From Candidatus Roizmanbacteria bacterium (GTDB lineage Bacteria; Patescibacteriota; Microgenomatia; UBA1406; GWC2-37-13), in contig JAAZNM010000001.1 of assembly GCA_012798265.1 (NCBI GenBank), forward strand, positions 186,001 to 250,000: a stretch of 64,000 nucleotides of DNA, in the 5' to 3' direction. How positions within the stretch are numbered: the first letter of the stretch is position 1; the number at the start of each line of letters is the position of its first letter. The notes under the pieces were generated by a model. That model was not told the DNA's origin. It saw only the letters and a list, made by a program, of their open reading frames with translations, and did not search any database. This document shows positions 34,822 to 43,017 of this stretch, one piece after another. The translations under genes and the position numbers were made by a program.

Positions 34822-36169
34822 ACCTCTCCCAATACACCTCACGAAAAACTTTTTTCTCCCTCAACAAATAATTTTCATTATCCAGTTTTTTTCGATAATC
34901 AAATCCGTATATGTCTGCCGTATAGGGAATAACCGTCAGATCTTTTTCCGTACCCAGATAGCGGCCTATTTGCCGCAGATCTATGATCTTTACATCGGGA
35001 CGATAATAGCCGATAGGATCGGAAGACGACCTGATCATAAACACTTTTGCCTGCCGGGCAAAACTGCGGCTAAGTGCCTTCCAATCTTCGCGATGGAACT
35101 GGGGAATAAATAAATACACACAACTCAAGACCGTAAACCCGACCGCGACCAACAGACCGCTCCTGTTTGTATGGGACCGGTCCGGCAATCCGTAACTGAT
35201 TATGATCGCCAACACCGGCAAAAGATAAAGAAAACGGAAGTATTGAAGTAGGGGAGAGGCAAATGAAAAAATTAGTCCTAAAAGTAAAGGAAATAAAAAT
35301 AGAAAAAAGTAACCTTTTTTTTCGAACCCGCCTTTTACAGCAAAATAAAATACAATAGCCGTCCATAATCCGGACAGCAAGTAATAAATATATTTTGGAT
35401 AAAAACTGATTCGGCCGAAACAAAACTTCAAAGGAATAAGGAACAAATTTTTTAAGTTGGCTTTACCTAAAACCATCGACCATTGGGTTACCGTCTGCAG
35501 CATAATTTTTGAATTGACGAACTGTCTATGCAGCAAAGGCAACAAAGGTAATGATAAGACCAAAAAAACCAATCCGGAAATACAAAAAACTGGGTACTGT
35601 TTTTTATAAAACAGGTATACGAATAAAGTAACTATAAAAAATATTGAGCCGTAAAAAGTGTAGAAAGATGATATCAACAATAAACCCAGCAATATCGCGG
35701 TAAATATTTTTTTTGAAGAGTCAGTCGTCTGACGAGCGTTCGGCGAGGAGTTGACCTCTGAAAAAAAATTGTTTACAAGATATATGGATAAGGTTAGGAA
35801 AAATACCGCCATCATATACATTCTCGCCTCTTGCGAATAATAAACCACCAAGGGATTGAAAAGAAAAAATATCGCCGGCCAGATACCGGCCATAAGGTAA
35901 AGTATCCAACCGGTCGCTAAGGAAAAGATAACTGACGGCATCCGTAAAGCGATCTCGGAATAACCAAAAAAACCGGTCCAAAATTTCATAAAAAGATAGT
36001 AAAACGGAGGGTGAAAATCAGTCGGGGAAAACTGGGTTATGATCTGTCCGTAACCGTAATGGCTGACTACTTTGGCGGTTACCGCCTCGTCAAGCCAAAG
36101 CGACTGGTCAAGAGATATTAACCGCAGTATCAAAGCCGCTAAAAAAATTAATATGATTTTTTTAGTCAT
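34808..36169 (-). CDS. GT39-like membrane glycosyltransferase
   Basis: 453 aa. Helix 1 (4-18), then SLDQSLWLDEAVTAKVV with the WLDEA catalytic loop, FHPPFYYLFMKFW (PPFY substrate loop) and RMPSVIFSLATGWILYL, all standard for PMT/ArnT relatives. About ten helices to residue 350; the last 100 residues are soluble and extracytoplasmic. A TATAAT lies 8 nt before the ATG, so the mRNA is probably leaderless. Monocistronic, divergent from tRNA-Gly. Confidence 0.88.
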   Translation of the reverse strand: MTKKIILIFLAALILRLISLDQSLWLDEAVTAKVVSHYGYGQIITQFSPTDFHPPFYYLFMKFWTGFFGYSEIALRMPSVIFSLATGWILYLMAGIWPAIFFLFNPLVVYYSQEARMYMMAVFFLTLSIYLVNNFFSEVNSSPNARQTTDSSKKIFTAILLGLLLISSFYTFYGSIFFIVTLFVYLFYKKQYPVFCISGLVFLVLSLPLLPLLHRQFVNSKIMLQTVTQWSMVLGKANLKNLFLIPLKFCFGRISFYPKYIYYLLSGLWTAIVFYFAVKGGFEKKGYFFLFLFPLLLGLIFSFASPLLQYFRFLYLLPVLAIIISYGLPDRSHTNRSGLLVAVGFTVLSCVYLFIPQFHREDWKALSRSFARQAKVFMIRSSSDPIGYYRPDVKIIDLRQIGRYLGTEKDLTVIPYTADIYGFDYRKKLDNENYLLREKKVFREVYWERFSRQ

Positions 36170-36193
36170 TTGCTATAATTATATTTGATTTTT

Positions 36194-36264
36194 GCGGGAT
36201 TAGTTAAACGGCTTAATATCTGCTTTCCAAGCAGAGGAAACGGGTTCGACTCCCGTATCCCGCT
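36194..36264 (+). tRNA. tRNA-Gly (anticodon UCC)
   Basis: 71 nt. Acceptor arms GCGGGAT and ATCCCGC pair fully. The anticodon stem TCTGC/GCAGA encloses TTTCCAA, reading TCC (glycine GGA). The T arm GGGTTCGACTCCC is standard. CCA is not encoded. The D loop is short and lacks a clear GG in a usual position. Confidence 0.95.
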
Positions 36265-36376
36265 CAAATTTGCACCTAAATTTTTACTAAAATTGTTTTT
36301 GACTGGAATTTTTCGATACTGGCAACCGGAGTCGGACCTAAAAGATTGAAGGGTACGAAACGAATGGATTAAATAC

Positions 36377-36661
36377 TTAATCCGAAGAAATTTTTTTAAA
36401 CCTCGGAACTTGCTGTCCGTCTATTTCAGTAGGTACTATCCAACCGTCTTGACCATCAAATGACCTGTCCCAGGAAATTGGTGGCTCATGATTTAATTCT
36501 TTGTAAATAACTCTTATTTCTTCGTTGTCTTCGCGGATTACCAAATCTGTGACGACATATTCATTGCCACTCTTTGTATGTTGATACCTTGTTCCAACCT
36601 CAATCTGAGCTTTAGCTTGCTCCAGCTTTTTTAACAAAACCTCTCTTTCGGTATGTGCCAT
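36377..36661 (-). CDS. DUF1653-like small protein
   Basis: 94 aa from the ATG at 36661; an upstream ATG at 36676 is possible. Residues about 22-60 (VGTRYQHTKSGNEYVVTDLV, RVIYKEL) match the DUF1653 pattern of a small beta-barrel (GxRYxHxKxGxxYxV), preceded by a short helical segment. Cytoplasmic, function unknown. It follows the tRNA-Gly gene on the other strand; about 110 bp between them hold nothing recognisable. Confidence 0.7.
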   Translation of the reverse strand: MAHTEREVLLKKLEQAKAQIEVGTRYQHTKSGNEYVVTDLVIREDNEEIRVIYKELNHEPPISWDRSFDGQDGWIVPTEIDGQQVPRFKKISSD

Positions 36662-36798
36662 ATATTTATGATACAATAATTCCTGTCTCTGCAGCTAAGG
36701 CTAATCACTGTTATGTGTCGTCAGCTCCATAAAAAAGGTACCTTCACCACAGAGATCATCCGGTATGCTAATTTTATCACTTTTGATATACTCGAGTT

Positions 36799-36939
36799 AT
36801 GTCTAGGTATATAGTGCATAAACCCCCACAAGAAAATTTTAACAAGGAATGTGATTTTAGTTACTACATTCTTTCTGGAAGAGGATATTTCTTAATTAAT
36901 GAAGAAAGAGAAGAATGTGCGGAAGGAGTACAAAGGTAA
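36799..36939 (+). pseudogene. Cupin remnant
   Basis: 46-codon frame with TATACT 6 nt before its ATG. SYYILSGRGYFLINEE (residues 21-36) reads like the first cupin motif, but the frame stops at 36939 before the second motif. The same frame after the stop ends with RARGNF, hinting at a decayed continuation. The rest of 36662-37028 shows no other gene. Confidence 0.4.
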
Positions 36940-37028
36940 GTTGAGAATGTTGCTAAACGTTACCCCACCATTTTTTCCCGAGCAAGAGGAAACTTTTGAC
37001 TCCTGAAGGACAGGGTCTTTTAATCTTT

Positions 37029-37778
37029 ATGTTTGACAAAGCCGGAAGAAAAAAACCAAAAAAATATTCTAAAGACAGAATCTTACTTGATCACCAATCG
37101 AAACAGATTGAAACAATCAATGAGATTGAGAACAAGATAAACTCCAATAACCCCTTAGGCTTCAGTACCGTAGCTCCGGTAGCCGATTACGTCGATGACT
37201 CCCGTATCTGCCTGACCAGCGTCCATCTTCCCGACAGCTCGTTATTGTCGCAGGTAAACCGGATCTTGATCGATCCGCTCAAAAAAATCGCTCCCGGGTT
37301 ACATTATTATCCGCCCCAATCTCTCCATCTGACCATAAAAAATATAAGAGTCATCAACGATCCCCCTAATTTCGACGATGACGATGTTGCAAAAGCCGTT
37401 GAAGTGTTTTCGAAGATTATTCCAAGACATAGACCGTTTTCCGTCTATTTTTACAGGCTGCTGCTTTTTCCGAACAACCTGGCGCTTATCGGAACCACCG
37501 ACCCGGAGCTCGATTGCATAATCGCCGATTTGGATCGGGCTTTATCAAGGCAAGGGATCCCGGATGACAAGAAGTATATAAACTCGAAATATTTTTTTTG
37601 CAATATGACTCTGGCCAGGTTTAATGAGCGGCCGTCGGAAGCCCTTATAAATCAGGTGAAAAAACTTTCGGATGCCATCGTTGTCAATTTCAAACCTTAT
37701 CTGGTCGATTCGGTAACTTTATTAAGTTGTAACGCGGTCTTTGAAAAACGCCGGATAAGAGGCAGGTGGCCGTTATAA
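37029..37778 (+). CDS. 2H-phosphoesterase/2'-5' RNA ligase-like protein, second His lost
   Basis: 249 aa from ATG 37029 (a TTG at 36996 is the alternative). CLTSVHLPDSSLLSQVN followed by YYPPQSLHLTIKN carries the first HxTx motif (HLTI) of the 2H superfamily; the second is NMTLARF, in which the usual His is Asn. The first 50 residues are basic and probably disordered. 2H proteins act on cyclic phosphates or 2'-5' linkages; with one His missing, catalysis is doubtful. Ends 6 bp inside the convergent SAM hydrolase gene. Confidence 0.68.
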   Translation: MFDKAGRKKPKKYSKDRILLDHQSKQIETINEIENKINSNNPLGFSTVAPVADYVDDSRICLTSVHLPDSSLLSQVNRILIDPLKKIAPGLHYYPPQSLHLTIKNIRVINDPPNFDDDDVAKAVEVFSKIIPRHRPFSVYFYRLLLFPNNLALIGTTDPELDCIIADLDRALSRQGIPDDKKYINSKYFFCNMTLARFNERPSEALINQVKKLSDAIVVNFKPYLVDSVTLLSCNAVFEKRRIRGRWPL

Positions 37779-38525
37779 CTCCTTTATTTTCAATATCTCA
37801 CCCGTCTGAACGGCGTATTTTTCAGCGGCGCTGCCGAGATTGACGGCAAGTTCCAATGTCTCGCTGCTTCCCAAGAGAGCCAGAGGTTTACCCTCGCTTA
37901 CCTCGGAAAAGGTCTTGACCACCGGGATTTTAACGGTCTTTCCCTTAAGACGGAAAAGCAGTTGTCTCCCGACCAATAGTTTTTTGTCCCACTGGATTTT
38001 AACGTTGCCGTAGTTGTCGATATGGACCACCTGTCCGGGTCGGAGAGAGGTGGAAACCAGTTCGGACAACGCCAGGGGTTTTGATCTGAAGTTCTTGGGA
38101 TGTTTTCCCTGGGCCAGATATACTGCCACTTTAATAAAGACGTCCCGACCGTGAAAAGTGCTTGAAACATAGTCGCTTATATGCGACTCCTGGATACGCC
38201 AAGCCTTAACTATGCCTTCGCTTACGGCGCTCGGATAAAGTACTCCGTTGTTTGGACCGACAAACCAGCTTCTTTTTGACCTAATGATGACACCCGCCCG
38301 ATCGCTGCCGACTCCCGGATCGATAACGCCAACATGCACCGAACCTTCGGGAGTGAAACGGGTTAGAGTCATTATTTGGAACGCTCCTTCGACAACCGAG
38401 AAGTTGGATACGTCATGGTTTTCGATCAAAGGGCCGTTATGATTTAAGGAAGCAATAATTGCCCGCAGTTGCGCCGCGGCAAAACTGTCTCCGAAATCCG
38501 TGGTTACGGTAATCAATTTTTTCAT
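37773..38525 (-). CDS. S-adenosylmethionine hydrolase (DUF62/SAM hydroxide adenosyltransferase)
   Basis: 250 aa. ITVTTDFGDSFA (Asp10) opens the N-terminal domain; the conserved Asp-Arg-His triad is Asp69 (VIDPGVG), Arg76 and His125 (FHGRDVF), nearly the positions known for the archaeal enzyme PH0463 (D68, R75, H127). PNNG replaces the usual PDNG. The C-terminal domain has VHIDNYGNVKIQW. The family splits SAM to adenosine and L-methionine with hydroxide. It follows a Met-codon leader and terminator (38538-38620), suggesting induction when Met-tRNA is short. Not a halogenase: the chloride-loop insertion is absent. Confidence 0.9.
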   Translation of the reverse strand: MKKLITVTTDFGDSFAAAQLRAIIASLNHNGPLIENHDVSNFSVVEGAFQIMTLTRFTPEGSVHVGVIDPGVGSDRAGVIIRSKRSWFVGPNNGVLYPSAVSEGIVKAWRIQESHISDYVSSTFHGRDVFIKVAVYLAQGKHPKNFRSKPLALSELVSTSLRPGQVVHIDNYGNVKIQWDKKLLVGRQLLFRLKGKTVKIPVVKTFSEVSEGKPLALLGSSETLELAVNLGSAAEKYAVQTGEILKIKEL

Positions 38526-38537
38526 TTTGGATCAATT

Positions 38538-38563
38538 AAAAAAACCTCCTTGCGGAGGTTTTA
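38538..38563 (-). terminator. Rho-independent terminator within the leader
   Basis: On the minus strand AAACCTCC-GCAA-GGAGGTTT followed by TTTTT: an 8-bp stem with a tetraloop and a U-tract, ending 13 nt before the SAM hydrolase ATG. The position before a gene rather than after one points to attenuation. Confidence 0.85.
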
Positions 38564-38584
38564 ACTTTGAACATCAAACCTCCG

Positions 38585-38611
38585 CTATCCTGCGCGCATG
38601 ACCATCATCAT
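38585..38611 (-). CDS. Methionine-rich leader peptide (8 aa)
   Basis: Encodes MMMVMRAG and a TAG stop. Four of the first five codons are ATG, which is hard to explain by chance between two mutually complementary blocks. It starts 17 nt after the stop of the upstream membrane-protein gene and has no Shine-Dalgarno; the base stretch before it (AAACCTCC) is anti-SD-like. The peptide itself probably has no function beyond sensing Met-tRNA charging. Confidence 0.7.
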   Translation of the reverse strand: MMMVMRAG

Positions 38612-38627
38612 GGAGGTTTGAATAAGT

Positions 38628-40799
38628 TTACTCATGTGCTTTAATAATACCATATTTTTCTAAAAGTTGTGCAAGATGATGTACCGGTGAGTAATATACC
38701 TCAAGTCGGCCCGGCTTCCCGACCACAAAAGATAAACCCACCGCAGTTTTTGCGTAGGTTAAATACTGGTTGTCCAACTTTACCAAAAAACCTTCGGGAT
38801 TGATGTTGAGGTCGACCCGCCGTCCCGTATCCTCTTTTTTTACGGTAAATACCGTCTTGTTGGGATCCTCATATACAGGCTCCAGGCGTCGATAGCCGCC
38901 ATCAGCTTCAACAAAAGCATAGATCGGTCGGGCGTCTTTTTTTTCAGTCAAAACATTGACGTTTTTTTTGACGTATCTTACCGAAAGCTCTTGCCAACGC
39001 CGATCCGACCAGGTGACCCGGGAAAGTTCAATGGTATTTATGCTCGAACCTTTTTCGCTCTGGGCAAAATACGGATTTTGTTTGATGATCTCGGCATACT
39101 CCCGCATATAATTGTCTGACGGGTTTTTAAAATAATCGGCGATTCTTTTGGGGACAAAGGTATTATATCCCTGAACCGATTTGATCCGATAAACGCTGGT
39201 CCACGATGGCAAGATAAAAGAAATGTAACCGTCAAACAGACCAAGCGTCTTTTTTTCCCTGTCGTCTATGAAGGTTTTGCTTTTGGCAAAAGGGGGCTGT
39301 TGGAAGTAAACGTTAAAAACGTAGTTGACGAAACTCACGTAAGGAGTTACCTCAAGCGCCGACTGGTAACGATAGTTGACCAAATCCATATTCCCGAAAG
39401 AAACCTTAGGGACTATCCTGCCGGCCGGAACATAATAGTTGTAGCCTGTGTTTATCAGTGTTCCTTCGATAAGCACAACTGCAAAAATGACTACCCAAAC
39501 CGTTCTCTTTTTCAAAAAACCCGCCGACAGAATTCCTGCCGGAATCAGCATGGCAAAAACCAAACTTTTGGCGATCAACCTGCCGATTGCCAATACGGTG
39601 AGTCTATCGAAAAATAACGACGGCGGATTTTTTTTGACAATCTTATAGATCGACGAGAACATGCCGTAAAAATATCCGCTTGAGAAAAAAATAATGCCGG
39701 CGGCTAACAACAAAAAGATCAGTAAAAAAACCAACCTGGCTTTTCCGTTTGAAAGATTTTTGGTCAACAACCGGCCGATCTCTTTTTCGCGCTCGGCGAT
39801 TATTGTTAGGCCGACGATGTGAAATAAAATAAACACCTGGCCGGCTCCCCTGAAAAACGGCGGTTTGATCAAACCTAAAGCCGATATGAGCAAAAGAGCG
39901 AGGACCGATAACTTGGCTTTGGAAATTTTTTTGCCGATAACCAAAAAGGCCAAAAACACCGTGAAAAAAAGCGATACCGGAACTACGTTTGTAAAACCGG
40001 CGTTCCATTTTGATCCGCTGACTACCTCGCCGAAAAAAAACGGAAATGCCAGTTCGATCATCTGAAGCGCTTTTATCGGGCCGGTATCGGTCGAGACCTT
40101 GTCTACATAAAATCTAGTTGAAGAAAAGATAAGCGGCAACGACATGATAAAATACCAAGAAGTCAAAATCCCCAGAACAAAAAAATACCGCAGGATCGTC
40201 TTTAACGATTGCCGGTAAAAAACCAAACAGATGATAAAACCAAGGATACAACCGTAAAATACATACTGTATATGCCCGGACAAAATCAACGATACGCCGA
40301 TTATGTAAGGAAACAGTTTGTTTTTTTTCTTACCAAAAAAAGACAATGAATAGAAAAACAGCCCGTAATGGCTAACCGGCAACAACATCGTCGGGTTACC
40401 CATCCGGATAAAAAAACCGCTGCCGGACAGAAACAATATTATCGTCAGCAAAAAAGCGAATCTGTCGGTTCTGGCGAATTTTCTGAAAAATAAGAAAAAA
40501 CCCGTCAAGAAAACAAAGGCCGTTGATCCGCTCCATAAAGCATAAGAAAAAGGGTAGGGAAGCAGGAAAAAAACATTGAAGGGATGGAAGTTGCCCAACC
40601 CTATGTCAAACAAAAACGGCACACCGGCAAAGATATACGGATTAAACCAAGGAACAACTCCCTTGGTAAGCCAAAAACCGAAAAATATCTTAAGCGGCAA
40701 AAAAAGCATTATTACGTCGAGGGATAGATTGACGTAAAAAAAGAAAAAAACAGCAATCGCCAGGGAGATGAAAAAAAATACGTTTAGATATTTTTTCAT
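38628..40799 (-). CDS. YfhO-like large membrane protein
   Basis: 723 aa. About 12-13 helices between 5 and 450, then an extracytoplasmic domain of about 230 residues and a final weak hydrophobic stretch. WFNPYIFAGVPFLFDIGLGNFHP (in part) is the YfhO signature of an acidic, Pro-rich loop, and FFIRMGNPTMLLPVSHYGLFFYSLSFF follows the family. YfhO relatives glycosylate lipoteichoic acid or other surface polymers from lipid-linked sugars. 4 nt downstream of another GT39-like gene, so co-transcribed. The SAM hydrolase leader begins 8 nt after its stop. Confidence 0.8.
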   Translation of the reverse strand: MKKYLNVFFFISLAIAVFFFFYVNLSLDVIMLFLPLKIFFGFWLTKGVVPWFNPYIFAGVPFLFDIGLGNFHPFNVFFLLPYPFSYALWSGSTAFVFLTGFFLFFRKFARTDRFAFLLTIILFLSGSGFFIRMGNPTMLLPVSHYGLFFYSLSFFGKKKNKLFPYIIGVSLILSGHIQYVFYGCILGFIICLVFYRQSLKTILRYFFVLGILTSWYFIMSLPLIFSSTRFYVDKVSTDTGPIKALQMIELAFPFFFGEVVSGSKWNAGFTNVVPVSLFFTVFLAFLVIGKKISKAKLSVLALLLISALGLIKPPFFRGAGQVFILFHIVGLTIIAEREKEIGRLLTKNLSNGKARLVFLLIFLLLAAGIIFFSSGYFYGMFSSIYKIVKKNPPSLFFDRLTVLAIGRLIAKSLVFAMLIPAGILSAGFLKKRTVWVVIFAVVLIEGTLINTGYNYYVPAGRIVPKVSFGNMDLVNYRYQSALEVTPYVSFVNYVFNVYFQQPPFAKSKTFIDDREKKTLGLFDGYISFILPSWTSVYRIKSVQGYNTFVPKRIADYFKNPSDNYMREYAEIIKQNPYFAQSEKGSSINTIELSRVTWSDRRWQELSVRYVKKNVNVLTEKKDARPIYAFVEADGGYRRLEPVYEDPNKTVFTVKKEDTGRRVDLNINPEGFLVKLDNQYLTYAKTAVGLSFVVGKPGRLEVYYSPVHHLAQLLEKYGIIKAHE

Positions 40800-40803
40800 T
40801 GTC

Positions 40804-42285
40804 TTATTGTCCGTATATATAATTCAAAACCGCTCCCTCCCTTTTAACGGTATGGAGTACCGGTTTTTTTATCTGACCGTTAAGGTAGGAATCTTTATAA
40901 CATATGAGATAATCGGCCCTGTTTTTATCCTGGGTCAATGCCATCCTGCCTGAAAAATAATAGGTCGCGGAAAAATTGTCGCCACAGACGAAAATATTTG
41001 CCTTATTTTTTTTATTTTCGGCCAAATAACCATCCAACCATCTGACTGCCTCCCTGTTACTGGCACTCCAGTAGTCGGTTTCCATCAAAGAAGACGCTTT
41101 GCTTAAACCTCCGATCAGACTGTTAAAATATACATATTCGTAAGGATGGAGACTGATATAGGCTATCGATATCAAAATAAAATCTGCGATGACAAACAAT
41201 GCGGCGATTTTTTTGAACTGGCCATTAAGGCTTAAAAACGATACTACTGCGACAAACGCCATCTGAGGCAGCAAAAAAAGCGTGTGTCTCAAACCGTTAT
41301 AGACGGTCGGTCGAGCAAGAAAATATATGAAAAGATTGATGAAAATCGACGTGAAAAAAAGATCGATGAGTTTGTTTTTTTTCTTCTGGAAAAAACCTGT
41401 CAAAAAAAGCGCCAGTATGGAAACGGGGGTGGTGACGCCTGCCCAAACCGGCAGATAAAACCAAGGAAGAGGCGATCCTCCTTTTCCCAGATTATATTCT
41501 TTCCCCAAAAAAAGCAGGTTGCCGATCCAAGGAAAACGGTTGTTCCTGACAATCAGATTTTTAAGGTTGTTGAAAGGATCGGCTCCGAGATGGGGAAGAA
41601 AAAAAATATTGGTCAAAAAACCGATTAGAAAAATAATAAAGCTTTCTTTGACGACATCCAAGATTTTTTTGTCCTTTACGTAAAAAACCGAATAAAAAAA
41701 ATTGACGGCAAAAAGCGAATATCCGACGAAACGGAGGCTGGCGGTTAACCCGAAAACAAAACCCAATAAGATAAGCCTGTTTTTTTCCTCCCATTTTGCG
41801 GAAAAGTAAACAGCCGTCAACGACAAAAAATACATTACGGCAAACGGCATATCCTTGGGATTGGCCGGTAGGTCGCCGAAAAATCTCGGGGTAAAAACAA
41901 GGAATATCGGGCTAAGGATCGCCAAGTAAGGTTTTTTGAAAACCGAAAGAAGCAACTCATAGGCGGCTATGAAAATCAGTACGGCGAACATAAGATTGAG
42001 CAGATGGTATCTTTCGAAGTTTTCCTGTCCGTTGAATATATAGAGAACCGCCGGATAGACCGATGACGAGTAAAGCAAGTCCTTATTGCCGTTTTTTTGT
42101 TTTATGACGAAATCCTTTTGGAGTACCGGATCATTACCTTTTATTTTTGTATAAAACAGTTTGCCGCGCCAGTAAACATCCCATTCATCGAAAGTAATTC
42201 CGTAGTCCTTATGGGAATATACGGCAAACAGCAGGTAAAAAACCAAAAACAAGATAAGCGGCCATCGTCTTTTGACTGTTGACAT
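40804..42285 (-). CDS. GT39-like membrane glycosyltransferase
   Basis: 493 aa. Helix 1 (8-24), then HKDYGITFDEWDVYWRGKLFY with FDEWD in the GT-C catalytic loop. LPANPKDMPFAVMYFLSLTAVYFS is the second luminal loop with KDxPF, seen in a CPR-rich GT39 subgroup; RPTVYNGLRHTLFLLPQMAFV and MGTDYWSASNREAVRWL-like MET DYW (in part) complete it. Ten or so helices plus a C-terminal soluble domain of about 110 residues. Acceptor unknown. Runs in a minus-strand unit from 44777 to 38628. Confidence 0.85.
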   Translation of the reverse strand: MSTVKRRWPLILFLVFYLLFAVYSHKDYGITFDEWDVYWRGKLFYTKIKGNDPVLQKDFVIKQKNGNKDLLYSSSVYPAVLYIFNGQENFERYHLLNLMFAVLIFIAAYELLLSVFKKPYLAILSPIFLVFTPRFFGDLPANPKDMPFAVMYFLSLTAVYFSAKWEEKNRLILLGFVFGLTASLRFVGYSLFAVNFFYSVFYVKDKKILDVVKESFIIFLIGFLTNIFFLPHLGADPFNNLKNLIVRNNRFPWIGNLLFLGKEYNLGKGGSPLPWFYLPVWAGVTTPVSILALFLTGFFQKKKNKLIDLFFTSIFINLFIYFLARPTVYNGLRHTLFLLPQMAFVAVVSFLSLNGQFKKIAALFVIADFILISIAYISLHPYEYVYFNSLIGGLSKASSLMETDYWSASNREAVRWLDGYLAENKKNKANIFVCGDNFSATYYFSGRMALTQDKNRADYLICYKDSYLNGQIKKPVLHTVKREGAVLNYIYGQ

Positions 42286-42291
42286 GTCTTG

Positions 42292-43017
42292 TCAAGGAAA
42301 AATATTAAAACGGAATATCTCCCAGAGGGCTTTTATTCCGTCTATCCAGCCGATTTTTTTTCCTTCTTGGTAGGTTCGGCCACTGTAAGAAATCCCTACC
42401 TCGAAAAATCTTAAGTTTTTTATTTTGGCGATCCTGGCGGTCACCTCCGGTTCGAAGCCGAAACGCCGGCTCTTAAGTTTTTCGGCTATCGGTCTTATCA
42501 GGTCTCCCCGAAAAACCTTATAACCTGTTTCCATATCGGTCAGATTAAGATTGGTAAAAAAATTTGACAGCAGAGTAAGCGAACTATTGGCCAAGGCATG
42601 CCAAAAATAAAGCACCCTATGAGGATATCCCGACACAAACCGGCTCCCGTAAACGACATCGGCATTTTGCGACACAAAAGGCTGCAATAGACAGGGATAA
42701 TCATCGGGACTGTATTCGAGATCGGCGTCTTGGACCAAAACGATATCTCCGGTTGACCTCAGAATACCGGTCTTAATAGCCGTGCCTTTGCCGGAGTTTT
42801 TTTCTCTGTCGACAAAAATGGTCTTAGTTTTCTGCATTTTTTTTGAGGCGAGTTTTTTTATCTTTCGGCGGCTGCCATCGGTTGAGCCGTCATTGACGAT
42901 GATTATCTCTTTCCGCAAGAATAGGGTATTGGAAGCGACTACCTTGCTGAAGGTCTTCTCTATATATTTTTCCTCGTTGTAAACGGGAATCACTATCGAC
43001 AGGGTTTTAAAAGCCAT
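42292..43017 (-). CDS. GT2, dolichyl/polyprenyl-phosphate-sugar synthase-like
   Basis: 241 aa from ATG 43017, which overlaps the end of the upstream gene by 11 bp; an ATG at 43056 would overlap more. LSIVIPVYNEEKYIEKTFSKV, IIIVNDGSTDGSRR, the DXD site LVQDADLEYSPDDY, VYGSRFVSG, and DMETGYKVFRGDLIRPI are those of DPM1-type enzymes. It would make the lipid-phosphate sugar used by the neighbouring GT-C proteins. No membrane helices of its own. Confidence 0.9.
   Translation of the reverse strand: MAFKTLSIVIPVYNEEKYIEKTFSKVVASNTLFLRKEIIIVNDGSTDGSRRKIKKLASKKMQKTKTIFVDREKNSGKGTAIKTGILRSTGDIVLVQDADLEYSPDDYPCLLQPFVSQNADVVYGSRFVSGYPHRVLYFWHALANSSLTLLSNFFTNLNLTDMETGYKVFRGDLIRPIAEKLKSRRFGFEPEVTARIAKIKNLRFFEVGISYSGRTYQEGKKIGWIDGIKALWEIFRFNIFP

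Larger units (their letters stand above)
38538..38620 (-). promoter_or_regulatory. Candidate ribosome-dependent transcription attenuator of SAM hydrolase
   Basis: Four alternating complementary blocks on the minus strand: block 1 CAAACCTCC (38620-38612), block 2 GGAGGTTTG (38583-38575), block 3 AAACCTCC (38561-38554) and block 4 GGAGGTTT (38549-38542). Pairs 1-2 and 3-4 (terminator) compete with 2-3 (antiterminator). A leader peptide with four Met codons lies between blocks 1 and 2, its stop 1 nt before block 2. A ribosome finishing the peptide would cover block 2 and let 3-4 form; one stalled on Met codons would cover block 1 and allow 2-3. Confidence 0.75.

Noticed and set aside
36799-36939. 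Functional short cupin gene
   Set aside because: The second cupin motif is missing and only 46 codons remain; listed as a remnant although a promoter-like box is present.
37773-38525. Fluorinase/chlorinase function for the DUF62 protein
   Set aside because: The halide-binding loop insertion is absent and the Asp-Arg-His triad of the hydrolase is present.
38590-38625. Plus-strand mini-frame MTIIMEV in the attenuator region
   Set aside because: On the plus strand the terminator would precede the peptide, and the U-tract is weak, so the order does not fit attenuation; the minus-strand reading does.
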